64,000 nucleotides of DNA from Ignavibacteria bacterium (GCA_017302895.1 JAFLBV010000002.1:620001-684000), one strand, 5' to 3'; positions 43,886-52,723 are shown, counted from the stretch's first letter. The notes: generated by a model not told the origin, from the letters alone. Numbers and translations are program-made.

Positions 43886-44539
43886 ATGCCAAATCGTGAT
43901 AACCATCATATTGCCCATCTAAGAAAGAATTATCAACTCATGGGACTGGATGAAAACTCGATAAAGACAGACCCGATGGAACAGTTTTCCCTCTGGTTCA
44001 ATGCTGCCCTCGAATCTGAAATTACCGAACCAAATGCAATGATTCTCTCCACAGTCTCTCCTGAAGGGTCACCTTCCTCCAGGACTGTCCTCTTAAAAGG
44101 ACTTGAAGCCGACGGATTTATCTTTTTTACAAATTATGAGAGTGAAAAAGGAAGGCAAATCGGCAATAACGACAATGTGGCAATTTTGTTTCTCTGGCTC
44201 GATCTCGAAAGACAGGTAAGGATAACGGGCAAAGCATCGAAAATAGACAGTTTGGCATCCGAGACCTACTTCAAATCGCGACCCGTTGACTCACAAATCG
44301 GTGCCTGGGTTTCCAGTCAAAGTGAAGTGGTACCGGGCAGGGAATATCTGGAAAAGAAATTTGAATCGATGAAACAAAGATTTTCCGATGGTGAGATTCC
44401 TCTGCCTCCATTTTGGGGCGGTTACAAAGTGGTACCGTCAAAAATGGAATTCTGGCAGGGTCGCCCAAACCGGCTGCATGACAGAATCCTCTACACCCGT
44501 GCGGGAAATAAGTGGAAAATTGAAAGACTTTCTCCATAA
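43886..44539 (+). CDS. pdxH: Pyridoxamine 5'-phosphate oxidase
   Basis: 217 residues, typical length. ILSTVSPEGSPSSRTVLLKGLEADGFIFFTNYESEKGRQI carries the FMN-binding (SSRTVLLK) and substrate motifs; then LERQVRITGKASKID, SRPVDSQIGAWVSSQS, PPFWGGYKVVPSKMEFWQGRPNRLHDR and the C-terminal WKIERLSP (the usual RLxP end). It oxidises PNP/PMP to pyridoxal 5'-phosphate. Divergent from the decarboxylase gene; convergent with the EamA gene 15 nt away. Confidence 0.97.
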   Translation: MPNRDNHHIAHLRKNYQLMGLDENSIKTDPMEQFSLWFNAALESEITEPNAMILSTVSPEGSPSSRTVLLKGLEADGFIFFTNYESEKGRQIGNNDNVAILFLWLDLERQVRITGKASKIDSLASETYFKSRPVDSQIGAWVSSQSEVVPGREYLEKKFESMKQRFSDGEIPLPPFWGGYKVVPSKMEFWQGRPNRLHDRILYTRAGNKWKIERLSP

Positions 44540-44554
44540 GAAGAGAAAATCAGT

Positions 44555-45409
44555 CTAAAATGCGGGTTTTCGCCTTCGCCTTTTTTCGATCATCAATGTT
44601 CTGAGAGCTATTGCAAGCACGATAATCACACCACCGATAATTGCATAGAATGAGGGCGTTTCCCCGTAACCGATTAAAACCCAGACGGGGTTAAGAACCG
44701 GCTCTATCATCGCGAGAAGTGAAGCTTCAATTGCCTCCACTTTATTTATTCCATAACTGAAAATCACATAAGCGATGCCAATCTGGAAGATTCCCAGATA
44801 ACCTACCATCAGAAAATCATTTGTTGAAAGTGCCGGCATGTCAAAAAGTGAGTATGCACAAAACAGAGCTACAAAGAAATTGCCCCAGAAAATGGTGCTC
44901 CATTTGTAATCTTCACCAGACTTCCTCATCCCAAGAAACATACCCGTAAGACACAATCCCGAAATAAGTGCGAATGTATTCCCCTCTATATCGCCGGGAG
45001 ACAGTTTTCCAACAAAGAAAAGTGCCATTCCAATGAAACAGAAAACTATCGTAATGAGATTTATTCGTTCAAATTTAGTCTTTAGCAGAAGCGGTTCAAG
45101 AATGAGGACATAAATCGGTGCAGTATATTGCAGAAAAATTGCATTTGCTGCAGTAGTCAGTTTCGTCGCCATCACAAAAAACACAAGGACTCCCGCATAG
45201 AAGAGCCCTGTCATCAAAGACCAGCCGTTAAATTTTAATGCCTTCCCTCGAAACAAAAGAAGTATCACCAGTCCGGCAAAGAAAGACCTGAAAAATGACA
45301 GTTGAATCGAGTTCAGGCTTATCAGTTTTATAAATAATCCACCTGTGCTCCAAAGAAGTGCGGCGATTACGACGGCGATGATACCTTTTTGATGAAGGGA
45401 TTTCTCCAA
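44555..45409 (-). CDS. EamA/DMT-family transporter
   Basis: 284 residues with ten predicted membrane helices in two EamA repeats: KGIIAVVIAALLWSTGGLFIKL...IQLSFFRSFFAGLVILLLF and TFALISGLCLTGMFLGMRKSGEDYKW...AIEASLLAMIEPVLNPVWVLIGYGE. The WSTGG and EPVLNPVW segments are typical of this family. Probably a metabolite exporter; substrate unknown. Divergent from the TetR operon, so the 45410-45581 interval serves both. Confidence 0.9.
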   Translation of the reverse strand: MEKSLHQKGIIAVVIAALLWSTGGLFIKLISLNSIQLSFFRSFFAGLVILLLFRGKALKFNGWSLMTGLFYAGVLVFFVMATKLTTAANAIFLQYTAPIYVLILEPLLLKTKFERINLITIVFCFIGMALFFVGKLSPGDIEGNTFALISGLCLTGMFLGMRKSGEDYKWSTIFWGNFFVALFCAYSLFDMPALSTNDFLMVGYLGIFQIGIAYVIFSYGINKVEAIEASLLAMIEPVLNPVWVLIGYGETPSFYAIIGGVIIVLAIALRTLMIEKRRRRKPAF

Positions 45410-45506
45410 GGGGGAACCTTAATTTTTGAAAATTACGAGTGTAAATTTAACCCAATAACCCTTTTATTTATCTTTCTTCAAATTAATTTGTTAAAACTGC
45501 AATAAA

Positions 45507-45580
45507 ATGGAAACTTACTATTGACTTTTAAGTTTCCATATAGTATTTTAGAAACTGTAATTATTAATTTTAGTTTCCAT
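45507..45580 (+). promoter_or_regulatory. Promoter and paired operators of the TetR efflux operon
   Basis: A perfect 10-bp inverted repeat ATGGAAACTT (45507-45516) / AAGTTTCCAT (45530-45539) and a second, partial pair GAAACT (45551-45556) / AGTTTCCAT (45572-45580). A promoter-like TTGACT (45521-45526), 17 nt, TATTTT (45544-45549) lies in the middle: the -35 element is inside the first palindrome's spacer and the -10 between the palindromes. The last half-site ends one base before the ATG at 45582. Binding of the TetR product would block transcription; autoregulation is inferred. Confidence 0.8.
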
Positions 45581-45581
45581 A

Positions 45582-46211
45582 ATGCAAAAAACAGATATTA
45601 AACTAGAGATCGCCCTGTATGCCTTTTCCCTCTACAGAGAAAAGGGATTTATGACAATTCCCATGGATGAGATCGCAAAAGGGATGAAGATCAGTAAAAA
45701 GACGATCTACAAATATTACAATTCGAAAGAAGAGCTTGTAGAGGCTGCTTTCCGATCGTTCATCTTAAAGGCGTCTACGGTGGTCGGTGAAATAATGCAG
45801 AAAGATGTCCCTTCGGTGGTAAAACTTGTGTTCATTCTAAAACACATGCTGACGGAGACAGCCATGATTTCCACTGTGCTCTTCAAAGAACTCCAGACAG
45901 AAATGCCTCTTCTTTGGAAGGATTTCGACGATTTTCGGAGTGAAATGATGAGAAAAACCATTTCTAAAATTTACGCTCAGGGAAGAGAGGAAGGATACAT
46001 AAAAGAATATCCCGTCATTTTTATTGTGACGATTCTGGTTGCATCGATAAGAGAAATACTAAAAAAAGAATTTCTCGATCAGTCGGGATATACAATCAAC
46101 GAATCCCTTTCCCTCTTCTACAAATTTTTGTTCAACACAATTCTGACCCCCAAAGGGAAGGAAGAATTTTCAACTATGATCTATGGAGTTATACAGAATG
46201 AGAATATTTAG
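45582..46211 (+). CDS. TetR-family transcriptional regulator of the efflux operon
   Basis: 209 residues. N-terminal helix-turn-helix: IALYAFSLYREKGFMTIPMDEIAKGMKISKKTIYKYYNSKEELVEAAF, the standard TetR layout (DEIAKxxxISKxTIYKYYxSKEEL). The C-terminal half is a helical ligand-binding domain (VKLVFILKHML, MRKTISKIYAQGREEGYIKEYP). First gene of the operon; the next ORF overlaps it by 14 nt. The neighbouring operators and the order regulator-HlyD-ATPase are those of TetR-controlled ABC efflux, as in the E. coli cecR-ybhGFSR locus (recalled). Likely ligand: a toxic organic compound. Confidence 0.93.
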   Translation: MQKTDIKLEIALYAFSLYREKGFMTIPMDEIAKGMKISKKTIYKYYNSKEELVEAAFRSFILKASTVVGEIMQKDVPSVVKLVFILKHMLTETAMISTVLFKELQTEMPLLWKDFDDFRSEMMRKTISKIYAQGREEGYIKEYPVIFIVTILVASIREILKKEFLDQSGYTINESLSLFYKFLFNTILTPKGKEEFSTMIYGVIQNENI

Positions 46212-47166
46212 GATTCTCTCAGTTTTGCTTTTTACCGGTCTGATTTTAACCGGATGCAAAAAAGAAACCGACACTTCCAAAATTAAAGTCTCCGGGAATC
46301 TTGAGGCTATCAGCGTAACACTCTCCTCACAAACGCCCGGACTTGTCGTCAATTTCCCTTTCGAAGAAGGAGATGTGGTGAAGGAGAATGACACAATCGT
46401 CAAGATTGATGATTCCAATCTGCTTCTTCAACTTGCAAAGACCGGAGCGCTAATAGAAGGTGCAGACGCCCAATACAGTCTGCTTCTAAGCGGTGCCCGA
46501 AAAGAGGATATCAAGCAGGCAGAGGAAGTGGCGTCACAACTAGAGGCAAACGTGCAACTTGCTGAATCTGATTTTGCCCGCATTAAAAACCTTTACGGCA
46601 CCGGGTCGATGACGAAAAAGCAATATGATGATGCTGAAACACGCTTGAAAGTACTTCGATCTCAACTGGATGCGGCAAAGGAAAACCTTCAAAAAGTGAA
46701 AACCATTGTCAGACCTGAAGAACTTAAATCGGCAGCAGCCCGGAAAAAGGAAGCATCAGCGAGTGCAGATATCCTGAAAAATGCCATTGAGAAATGTTTC
46801 GTTATCTCCCCCATCTCAGGTAAAATTGTCAAAAAATATGTTAAAAAAGGAGAGGTTGCCGGTGCCATGTCGTCACTGGTTAAAATTTCCGCACAAGACG
46901 AACTCGATTTAATCGTCTATGTACAGGAAACCGACCTGGGCAAAGTAAAGACGGGTCAAACGGTTGATATAAAAATTGACAGCTACCCGAATAAATCCTA
47001 CACAGGCAAGGTAATCTTCATTTCACCCGAGGCAGCCTTCACTCCCAAAAATATACAGACCGAGGATGAAAGAACCCGTCTCGTATATGAAGTGAAGGTC
47101 AGAGTAAAAAATCAGAATAATGAGTTAAAAGATGGAATGCCCGCTGATGCGTTTATCAAATTATAG
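46198..47166 (+). CDS. HlyD/YbhG-like periplasmic adaptor lipoprotein
   Basis: 322 residues from ATG at 46198 (MRIFRILSVLLFTGLILTGC, lipobox Cys20); a start five codons earlier would only lengthen the signal. Lipoyl-like half motifs KIKVSGNLEAISVTLSSQTPGLVVNF...EGDVVKENDTIVKIDD and FVISPISGKIVKKYVKKGEVAGAMSSLVKI flank a coiled-coil hairpin (ASQLEANVQLAESDFARIKN ... LRSQLDAAKENLQKVK). The beta-barrel part is DLIVYVQETDLGKVKTGQTVDIKID. It bridges the inner-membrane ABC complex to TolC. Confidence 0.92.
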   Translation: MRIFRILSVLLFTGLILTGCKKETDTSKIKVSGNLEAISVTLSSQTPGLVVNFPFEEGDVVKENDTIVKIDDSNLLLQLAKTGALIEGADAQYSLLLSGARKEDIKQAEEVASQLEANVQLAESDFARIKNLYGTGSMTKKQYDDAETRLKVLRSQLDAAKENLQKVKTIVRPEELKSAAARKKEASASADILKNAIEKCFVISPISGKIVKKYVKKGEVAGAMSSLVKISAQDELDLIVYVQETDLGKVKTGQTVDIKIDSYPNKSYTGKVIFISPEAAFTPKNIQTEDERTRLVYEVKVRVKNQNNELKDGMPADAFIKL

Positions 47167-47222
47167 TTCGTTCACTTCTGACCCGTTTGAAAGCCGCCTG
47201 AAATGCCACGAGGTTCGATAAT

Positions 47223-48137
47223 ATGCCGGTGATAGAGATAACTTCGCTAAAAAAAACATACGGCGAGACTTTGGCTGTAAACTCGATTGACCTTTCAATT
47301 CTGGAAGGTGAAATGTTCGGGCTGGTGGGTCCAGACGGAGCGGGAAAAACAACGACGATGCGAATACTTTGCGGATTGACGAAACCAACCGGCGGATCAG
47401 TCACCATTTTCAACAAGGAATTATCAAAAGCAAAAAAGGATATCCAAAACAATATCGGATATCTCTCACAGAAGTTCTCTCTATATGGAGACCTGACAGT
47501 CGATGAGAATATCAGGTTTTTTGCGAACATTCATAATGTAAGGCATTTCGAAGAGAGAAGAGATGAGTTACTTGAACTGATGAGACTTATCAAATTCCGG
47601 GACAGATTTGCGGACAAGCTTTCAGGTGGAATGAAACAAAAGCTCGCCCTCGCTTGCTCTCTGATTCACAAACCAAAAATATTGTTTCTCGATGAACCAA
47701 CCACTGGAGTTGATCCTGTCTCCCGAAGAGATTTTTGGAAGATACTCTCTAAACTCCAGGCCGATGGCATCACAATTCTGCTTACCACTCCCTATCTTGA
47801 CGAAGCAGAAAGATGCAACCGTATCGGATTGATGAACAGAGGAGAAATAATCGCCCTCGGAAAGCCACAGGAAGTGAAAGACACAGTCGATATGTCTGTC
47901 CTGGAAATTTACTGTGATGAAGTAAGAAAGGTCTCCCGGATTATCAGGGAAAATCTGAAATATGACACACAGGCATTCGGTGACAGAATAGATATTCTTT
48001 CCCAAAATCCTGAAGATGTATTGATCGATGTGACGGGACTATTAAAGAAACATAATCTGGCAATTACAGAATCCAGAATCATCTCACCTTCACTCGAAAA
48101 TATTTTTATCCACCTCGTAAGCAGTAATTACAAGTAA
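47223..48137 (+). CDS. ABC efflux ATPase, first subunit (H-loop His replaced by Pro)
   Basis: 304 residues. Walker A GPDGAGKTT (36-44), Q-loop Gln83, signature LSGGMKQK (133-140), Walker B ILFLDEPTTGVD with Glu158. The H-loop reads LLTTPYLDEAE: the histidine is Pro190 (codon CCC at 47790-47792). The C-terminal ~80 residues form the DUF4162-like regulatory part. The partner ATPase at 49464 has the histidine but a non-consensus signature. Together they resemble the two halves of E. coli YbhF (recalled), encoded here as separate genes with tolC between them. Confidence 0.92.
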   Translation: MPVIEITSLKKTYGETLAVNSIDLSILEGEMFGLVGPDGAGKTTTMRILCGLTKPTGGSVTIFNKELSKAKKDIQNNIGYLSQKFSLYGDLTVDENIRFFANIHNVRHFEERRDELLELMRLIKFRDRFADKLSGGMKQKLALACSLIHKPKILFLDEPTTGVDPVSRRDFWKILSKLQADGITILLTTPYLDEAERCNRIGLMNRGEIIALGKPQEVKDTVDMSVLEIYCDEVRKVSRIIRENLKYDTQAFGDRIDILSQNPEDVLIDVTGLLKKHNLAITESRIISPSLENIFIHLVSSNYK

Positions 48138-48141
48138 TGAC

Positions 48142-49464
48142 ATGAAAAAATATAAATTATCAACCATTCTGTTGTTCTTCACACTTTTTGTGACCGGTGT
48201 ACCGGCGCAAACTTTTAGTCTTGAGGATTGCATTAAAGCCTCGTTGGACAACAGTCGTCCGCTCGCTCTGAACAACTCCGCGATACAACAAAATTTGGGA
48301 AAAGTAAAAGAAGTTGCAGCAATGAAACTTCCCCAGTTAAAATTCCTCGCGTCGTATTCGAGACTGAGCGACATACCAAACTCAGAGATAAAGCTCCCGT
48401 TCCTGCCCTCTCCCGTGGTTTTGCAGGAGCCCATACTGAACAATTATGCCTTGAGACTCAGCCTGACTCAACCTCTATTCACAGGACACCGGTTATCGTC
48501 TCAAGAGAAGAGTGTTGAGATTTCAACCGAGGCATTGAAGTCAGATAACGAAATAATAAAAAACGATGAAGCCATAAAAACGATTGCGGCCTATTACAAT
48601 CTCGCGGCTGCGAATGAACAACTGGCGGTGATTGAAGAAAATATCACAACCCTCAAAAAGCGGTTGTCTGATGCGAACGATTTTTACAAAAACGGACTGA
48701 TTACCAGAAACGACATCTTAAAAATTGAAGTGCAAATATCCAACACCCTTTCCAAAAAAATTGATGCTGAGACGGCAATCCTTGCTGCCAAAGCACAGTT
48801 AAACCTCGCGATCGGAAGAAGCGTCGATTCACCGATTGAGATCAACAAGTTTTCATGGGCTGAGCCGGCTACTGCAATTGACTTTGAGACGCTAAAACAG
48901 ACTGCGGAGACCAACAGAGGTGAGTTCAAAACACTCGCAATCAAACAAAAGGTTTTGGAAGAGAACATGAATGTCGCCAAAGCAGGTTACCTACCTGAAA
49001 TTTATCTTGGTTCGAACCTCTACTACACCAATCCCTCTCAAAGAATTTTCCCTCAAAAGGACGAATTCCGGGCAACCTGGGATGTCTCCTTGAGTCTGCA
49101 ATGGAATGTCTGGGACTGGGGTGCCACTTCTGCCAAGGTTGATCAAGCCACAGAAAGCATCAAAAGTCTTGGCACGACAAAACAACAGCTTTCGGATGCG
49201 GTTTCCAATGAAGTCTATCAAAATTATCTCCAGTATACCGCTGCCAGGTCCAAATTGAAAAATCTTGAGATCACTCTGGAACAGGCAAATGAAAACTACA
49301 GGGTGACACTCGAAAACTTTAATGCTCAGGTGGCAACAGCTGCCGATTTGCTTGAAGCTGACAATTCCCTTTTCGCTGCAAAAACGAGCCTGCAACTTGC
49401 AAAAATCGGCATTGTCCTGTCGGGCTATAAACTTCTGAAGTCAACAGGAAAGAGGTTGTATTAA
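48142..49464 (+). CDS. TolC-family outer-membrane efflux channel
   Basis: 440 residues with a signal peptide (MKKYKLSTILLFFTLFVTGVPAQ). Two repeats of long helical hairpins and beta strands: FSLEDCIKASLDNSRPLALNNSAIQQNLGKVKEVAAMKLPQL and GEFKTLAIKQKVLEENMNVAKAGYLPEIYLGS, each ending in the porin-like SLTQPLF or SLSLQWNVWDWG strand. C-terminal helices ENYRVTLENFNAQVATAADLLEAD. It completes the tripartite exporter. Its TAA overlaps the ATG of the second ATPase by one base. Confidence 0.93.
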   Translation: MKKYKLSTILLFFTLFVTGVPAQTFSLEDCIKASLDNSRPLALNNSAIQQNLGKVKEVAAMKLPQLKFLASYSRLSDIPNSEIKLPFLPSPVVLQEPILNNYALRLSLTQPLFTGHRLSSQEKSVEISTEALKSDNEIIKNDEAIKTIAAYYNLAAANEQLAVIEENITTLKKRLSDANDFYKNGLITRNDILKIEVQISNTLSKKIDAETAILAAKAQLNLAIGRSVDSPIEINKFSWAEPATAIDFETLKQTAETNRGEFKTLAIKQKVLEENMNVAKAGYLPEIYLGSNLYYTNPSQRIFPQKDEFRATWDVSLSLQWNVWDWGATSAKVDQATESIKSLGTTKQQLSDAVSNEVYQNYLQYTAARSKLKNLEITLEQANENYRVTLENFNAQVATAADLLEADNSLFAAKTSLQLAKIGIVLSGYKLLKSTGKRLY

Positions 49465-50393
49465 TGCAATACGCCATCGAGGTAAGCCGGCTCACTAAAA
49501 AATTTGGAGATTTTGTCTCTGTCGATGAGGTTAGTTTTTCGATTCCACAAGGCGAAATTTTTGGATTTCTGGGAGCCAATGGTGCCGGAAAATCTACAAC
49601 AATCAAGATGCTTTGCGGATTGCTTGAACCAACTTCGGGGGATGCTTTGGTTGGCGGTTACAGCATCATGAATGAGCCTGAAAAAGTGAAAGAAAACATC
49701 GGCTACATGTCTCAAAAGTTCAGTCTTTACAACGACCTTTCAGTGGAAGAGAACATCAATTTTTTTGGCGGGGTTTACGGTCTGGAAAGAAGCGAACTTG
49801 CTGAAAGGAAAAAATGGGCTCTCGAAGTATCCTTTCTACAAGGGAGAGAGAAGACCGTCACAGGAAGCCTCCCCGGAGGCATAAAACAGCGGCTCGCACT
49901 TGCAACAGCAGTAATCCACAAGCCAAAAATCGTATTTCTCGATGAACCTACAAGTGGTGTTGATCCAATCTCAAGAAGAGCTTTTTGGGAGCTTATCAAC
50001 TCACTTTCAGAGGAAGGTATTACTGTTTTTGTAACCACCCACTACCTTGAAGAAGCCGAGTATTGTGCCAATATCATCCTTATTAATGCAGGGAAAATAA
50101 TTGCCGAGGGCACACCAACCGAGTTGAAACAGGACCACATCAAATCAAGGGTATTGGAAATCAGTTCTAACAACAGTGTTGAGTTGATGAACAAAATTTC
50201 TGAATCACATCTGAATGGTGAGATCTCCATTTTTGGAGACAAAATTCACTTCATTCCGGCAGATAATGCTGCTTCCAATGTTGAAACAATCCGGTTCCTT
50301 AATACAAATTTCTCAAATTTTGATATGAACATCTCTGAGATACTCCCCTCCCTTGAAGATGTTTTCATTCATCTTATCGAAAAAAAATATTGA
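49464..50393 (+). CDS. ABC efflux ATPase, second subunit (signature LPGG)
   Basis: 309 residues. Walker A GANGAGKST (37-45), Gln84, Walker B IVFLDEPTSGVD with Glu161 and H-loop VTTHYLEEAEYC (His193) are intact. The signature is LPGGIKQR (136-143; Pro137 is codon CCC at 49872-49874) instead of LSGG. Because a dimer's ATP site joins the Walker motifs of one subunit to the signature of the other, this Pro faces the same site as Pro190 of the first ATPase. Its stop is one base before the permease start. Confidence 0.92.
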   Translation: MQYAIEVSRLTKKFGDFVSVDEVSFSIPQGEIFGFLGANGAGKSTTIKMLCGLLEPTSGDALVGGYSIMNEPEKVKENIGYMSQKFSLYNDLSVEENINFFGGVYGLERSELAERKKWALEVSFLQGREKTVTGSLPGGIKQRLALATAVIHKPKIVFLDEPTSGVDPISRRAFWELINSLSEEGITVFVTTHYLEEAEYCANIILINAGKIIAEGTPTELKQDHIKSRVLEISSNNSVELMNKISESHLNGEISIFGDKIHFIPADNAASNVETIRFLNTNFSNFDMNISEILPSLEDVFIHLIEKKY

Positions 50394-50394
50394 T

Positions 50395-51528
50395 ATGCTT
50401 AAAACTGTTTTTGCAATCGCAGGCAAGGAATTCAAACATTTAACAAGAGACCGAAGACTCTTCGGAATCCTGATGTTCTTTCCCGTTTTTCTACTGGCAT
50501 TCTTTGGATATGCCGTTAATTTTGATGTGAAGCAAATTAAAACTGCTGTAATCGACCTTGACGGATCCCCTTCGAGCCGCAGGTTTATCAGCGAGATGAC
50601 CTCTACCGAGTATTTTGCAAAACCGCTTTATACTCACGACATGTCATCGATCAGGCACTTGCTTGACAGCAGAACGGTAACTGCTGTTATAACGATACCC
50701 GAAAAATTTGAGGAAGAACTAAAGCGGGGTGAAAAAACAACAGTTCAATACCTCATCGACGGTGTGGATGCAAACACCGCTGTGATTGTATCCAACTATA
50801 TTGAAGCCGCAATCGGGTTGTTCAATTCCAAATACAGGGATGAGGAACTCGCAAAAACGGGATTAAAGGTTAATCCACCGGTTAAGATTTCACCTAAAAT
50901 ACTTTATAATCTGGAGCTAAAAAGCTCTCTGTTTTTTGTACCGGGTTTGATTTCAATGATTCTCGTGATCACAGCAGTAGTCAGCGTTTCCCTGTCACTC
51001 GTCAGAGAGGAAGAAAGAAACACAATCGAGCAAATTCGGGTCTCCCCTGTCTCTTCCTTTTCATTGCTTATCGGCAAGATAACCCCTTACCTGCTTCTTG
51101 CATACCTGAATGCAGTTATGATACTGATTGTCGGGTATTTTCTTTTTGGTGTCGAGACAAAAGGGAGCTATTTCGATCTGGTTTACACGACATTTGTGTT
51201 TCTTCTTGCCTGCACCTCACTCGGAATTCTGGTTTCAGTAATTTCAGACAACTCACAAGTGGCATTTACTTTAGGGCAGTTTATATCGCTCCTGCCGGCA
51301 CTTCTTTTGTCCGGGTTTGTATTTCAGATTGACAGCATGCCACCTCTCATTCAGATTCTTACAAATATTACACCGACTAAATTTTTTAACCGGATTCTAA
51401 GAGCAATAATTCTTCGGGGAACGGGACTTCCCACATTCTACAAAGACATGATCAGTCTTTTTATTTATACAGGTGTAACACTCGGACTTTCGCTCATCAT
51501 CTCCAAAGTTAAAGAGAGGAAAGCCTGA
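50395..51528 (+). CDS. ABC-2 efflux permease, first subunit
   Basis: 377 residues from MLKTVFAIAGKEFKHLTRDRRLFGI; a longer frame into the ATPase gene is rejected. One N-terminal helix (FPVFLLAFFGYAVNF), a large extracytoplasmic domain (~40-180: VKQIKTAVIDLDGSPSSRRFI...TTVQYLIDGVDANTA), then five helices with EERNTIEQIRVSPVSSFSLLIGKITPY as the ATPase-coupling segment. This is the ABC2_membrane_3 layout of YbhS/YbhR-type proteins. A paralogous permease follows 1 nt later. Confidence 0.92.
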   Translation: MLKTVFAIAGKEFKHLTRDRRLFGILMFFPVFLLAFFGYAVNFDVKQIKTAVIDLDGSPSSRRFISEMTSTEYFAKPLYTHDMSSIRHLLDSRTVTAVITIPEKFEEELKRGEKTTVQYLIDGVDANTAVIVSNYIEAAIGLFNSKYRDEELAKTGLKVNPPVKISPKILYNLELKSSLFFVPGLISMILVITAVVSVSLSLVREEERNTIEQIRVSPVSSFSLLIGKITPYLLLAYLNAVMILIVGYFLFGVETKGSYFDLVYTTFVFLLACTSLGILVSVISDNSQVAFTLGQFISLLPALLLSGFVFQIDSMPPLIQILTNITPTKFFNRILRAIILRGTGLPTFYKDMISLFIYTGVTLGLSLIISKVKERKA

Positions 51529-51529
51529 T

Positions 51530-52660
51530 ATGAAAATCGTATTGCGAATTATTTTGAAGGAGTTCCAGCAATTCAGGCGGGATCCAAAAATGTTCGGTAT
51601 CATTCTTGTCGCACCTGTAATGCAGTTGATTTTTCTCGGATATGCTGCGACTCTCGACATAAAGAGCGTAAAAACCATAGTTTATGATACCGACAGATCG
51701 GAAATGAGCAGAAAACTGGTGAGGGAATTTGAAGGCAGCACCTATTTTATTGTGAACGACTACCTCTACAACTACGATGCTGTTTACAAAAAGATGGATG
51801 AGGGGAATACAATTGCTGCGATTATCATACCAAAAGACTTCGAAAAAGATATCAACCGGGGTGAGTCGGCTACAATCCAGGCAATTTTTAACGGAAGTGA
51901 CGGAAACACAGCATCAATCGCTGCAGGGTATGTATCCAAAGTCATTGGAAAGTTTGCGGGAAATGTAGCCGGCGACAAGCTCAAACTTCGGGGTATCACC
52001 AGACTCCCCTCGGGTGAAGTCACCTCGCAATACAGGATCTGGTATAATCCCGCTGTGGAGTCGAGATACTTTATGGTGCCATCCATCGTAGGGCTACTTC
52101 TCAGTCTGATAACTCTTTTGTTAACCTCTCTTGCCATAGTAAAGGAAAAAGAAATTGGCACCCTTGAACAGTTGATTGTTACACCGATCAAGTCATGGCA
52201 GCTCATCGCAGGGAAACTGATTCCATTTGTTATGCTTGGATTTGTAACAGTTGTTCTGGTGCTAACTGCAATGAGGGTAATATTCGGAATAGAGGTTAAG
52301 GGGGATGTGGTATTTCTTTTCTTCTCGGCATTTATCTACATTCTCTCAACTCTGGGTCTCGGATTGCTCGTATCAACATTCAGCAAAACCCAACAACAGG
52401 CAATGATGGTTGCCACATTTGGTGTAATGATGCCTCTAATTTTCCTCTCGGGTTTTTCCTTCCCGGTAGAAAACATGCCCGACATTTTTCAAAAAATCAG
52501 CATAATAATTCCGCTAAAATACTTCATCCTGATCATTCGCGGTGTTATACTGAAAGGCTCCGGTTTCGCCGAACACTGGCAGGATGTCCTCGCAATGTTC
52601 ATCATCGGAACCGTAATCCTTGGAATCAGCATCCTAAGGTTTAAGAAGAGAATTTCTTAA
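51530..52660 (+). CDS. ABC-2 efflux permease, second subunit
   Basis: 376 residues. Same plan as the gene before it: MKIVLRIILKEFQQFRRDPKMFGI, extracytoplasmic SVKTIVYDTDRSEMSRKLVREFEGS...ATIQAIFNGSDGNTASIAAGY, and coupling segment EKEIGTLEQLIVTPIKSWQLIAGKLIP. The final helices contain LSGFSFPVENMP. The two permeases presumably heterodimerise, as do the ATPases. Last gene of the operon; its stop codon lies in the inverted repeat at 52659. Confidence 0.92.
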   Translation: MKIVLRIILKEFQQFRRDPKMFGIILVAPVMQLIFLGYAATLDIKSVKTIVYDTDRSEMSRKLVREFEGSTYFIVNDYLYNYDAVYKKMDEGNTIAAIIIPKDFEKDINRGESATIQAIFNGSDGNTASIAAGYVSKVIGKFAGNVAGDKLKLRGITRLPSGEVTSQYRIWYNPAVESRYFMVPSIVGLLLSLITLLLTSLAIVKEKEIGTLEQLIVTPIKSWQLIAGKLIPFVMLGFVTVVLVLTAMRVIFGIEVKGDVVFLFFSAFIYILSTLGLGLLVSTFSKTQQQAMMVATFGVMMPLIFLSGFSFPVENMPDIFQKISIIIPLKYFILIIRGVILKGSGFAEHWQDVLAMFIIGTVILGISILRFKKRIS

Positions 52661-52723
52661 TTATGAGTTATGAATTATTAGTTATTAGTTTAACTCATAA
52701 TTCATAAGTAATAACTCATAATT
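52659..52723. repeat. AT-rich inverted repeat spanning both stop codons of convergent genes
   Basis: A perfect 13-bp inverted repeat, AATTATGAGTTAT (52659-52671) with ATAACTCATAATT (52711-52723), continued by GAATTAT (52672-52678) / ATAATTC (52697-52703). Its arms include the TAA codons of the permease gene (+) and the DUF4249 gene (-). It may act as a bidirectional terminator although it has no GC clamp. Confidence 0.8.

Noticed and set aside
46170..46418. Minus-strand frame opposite the HlyD gene
   Set aside because: Shadow of the adaptor gene; no domain or signal.
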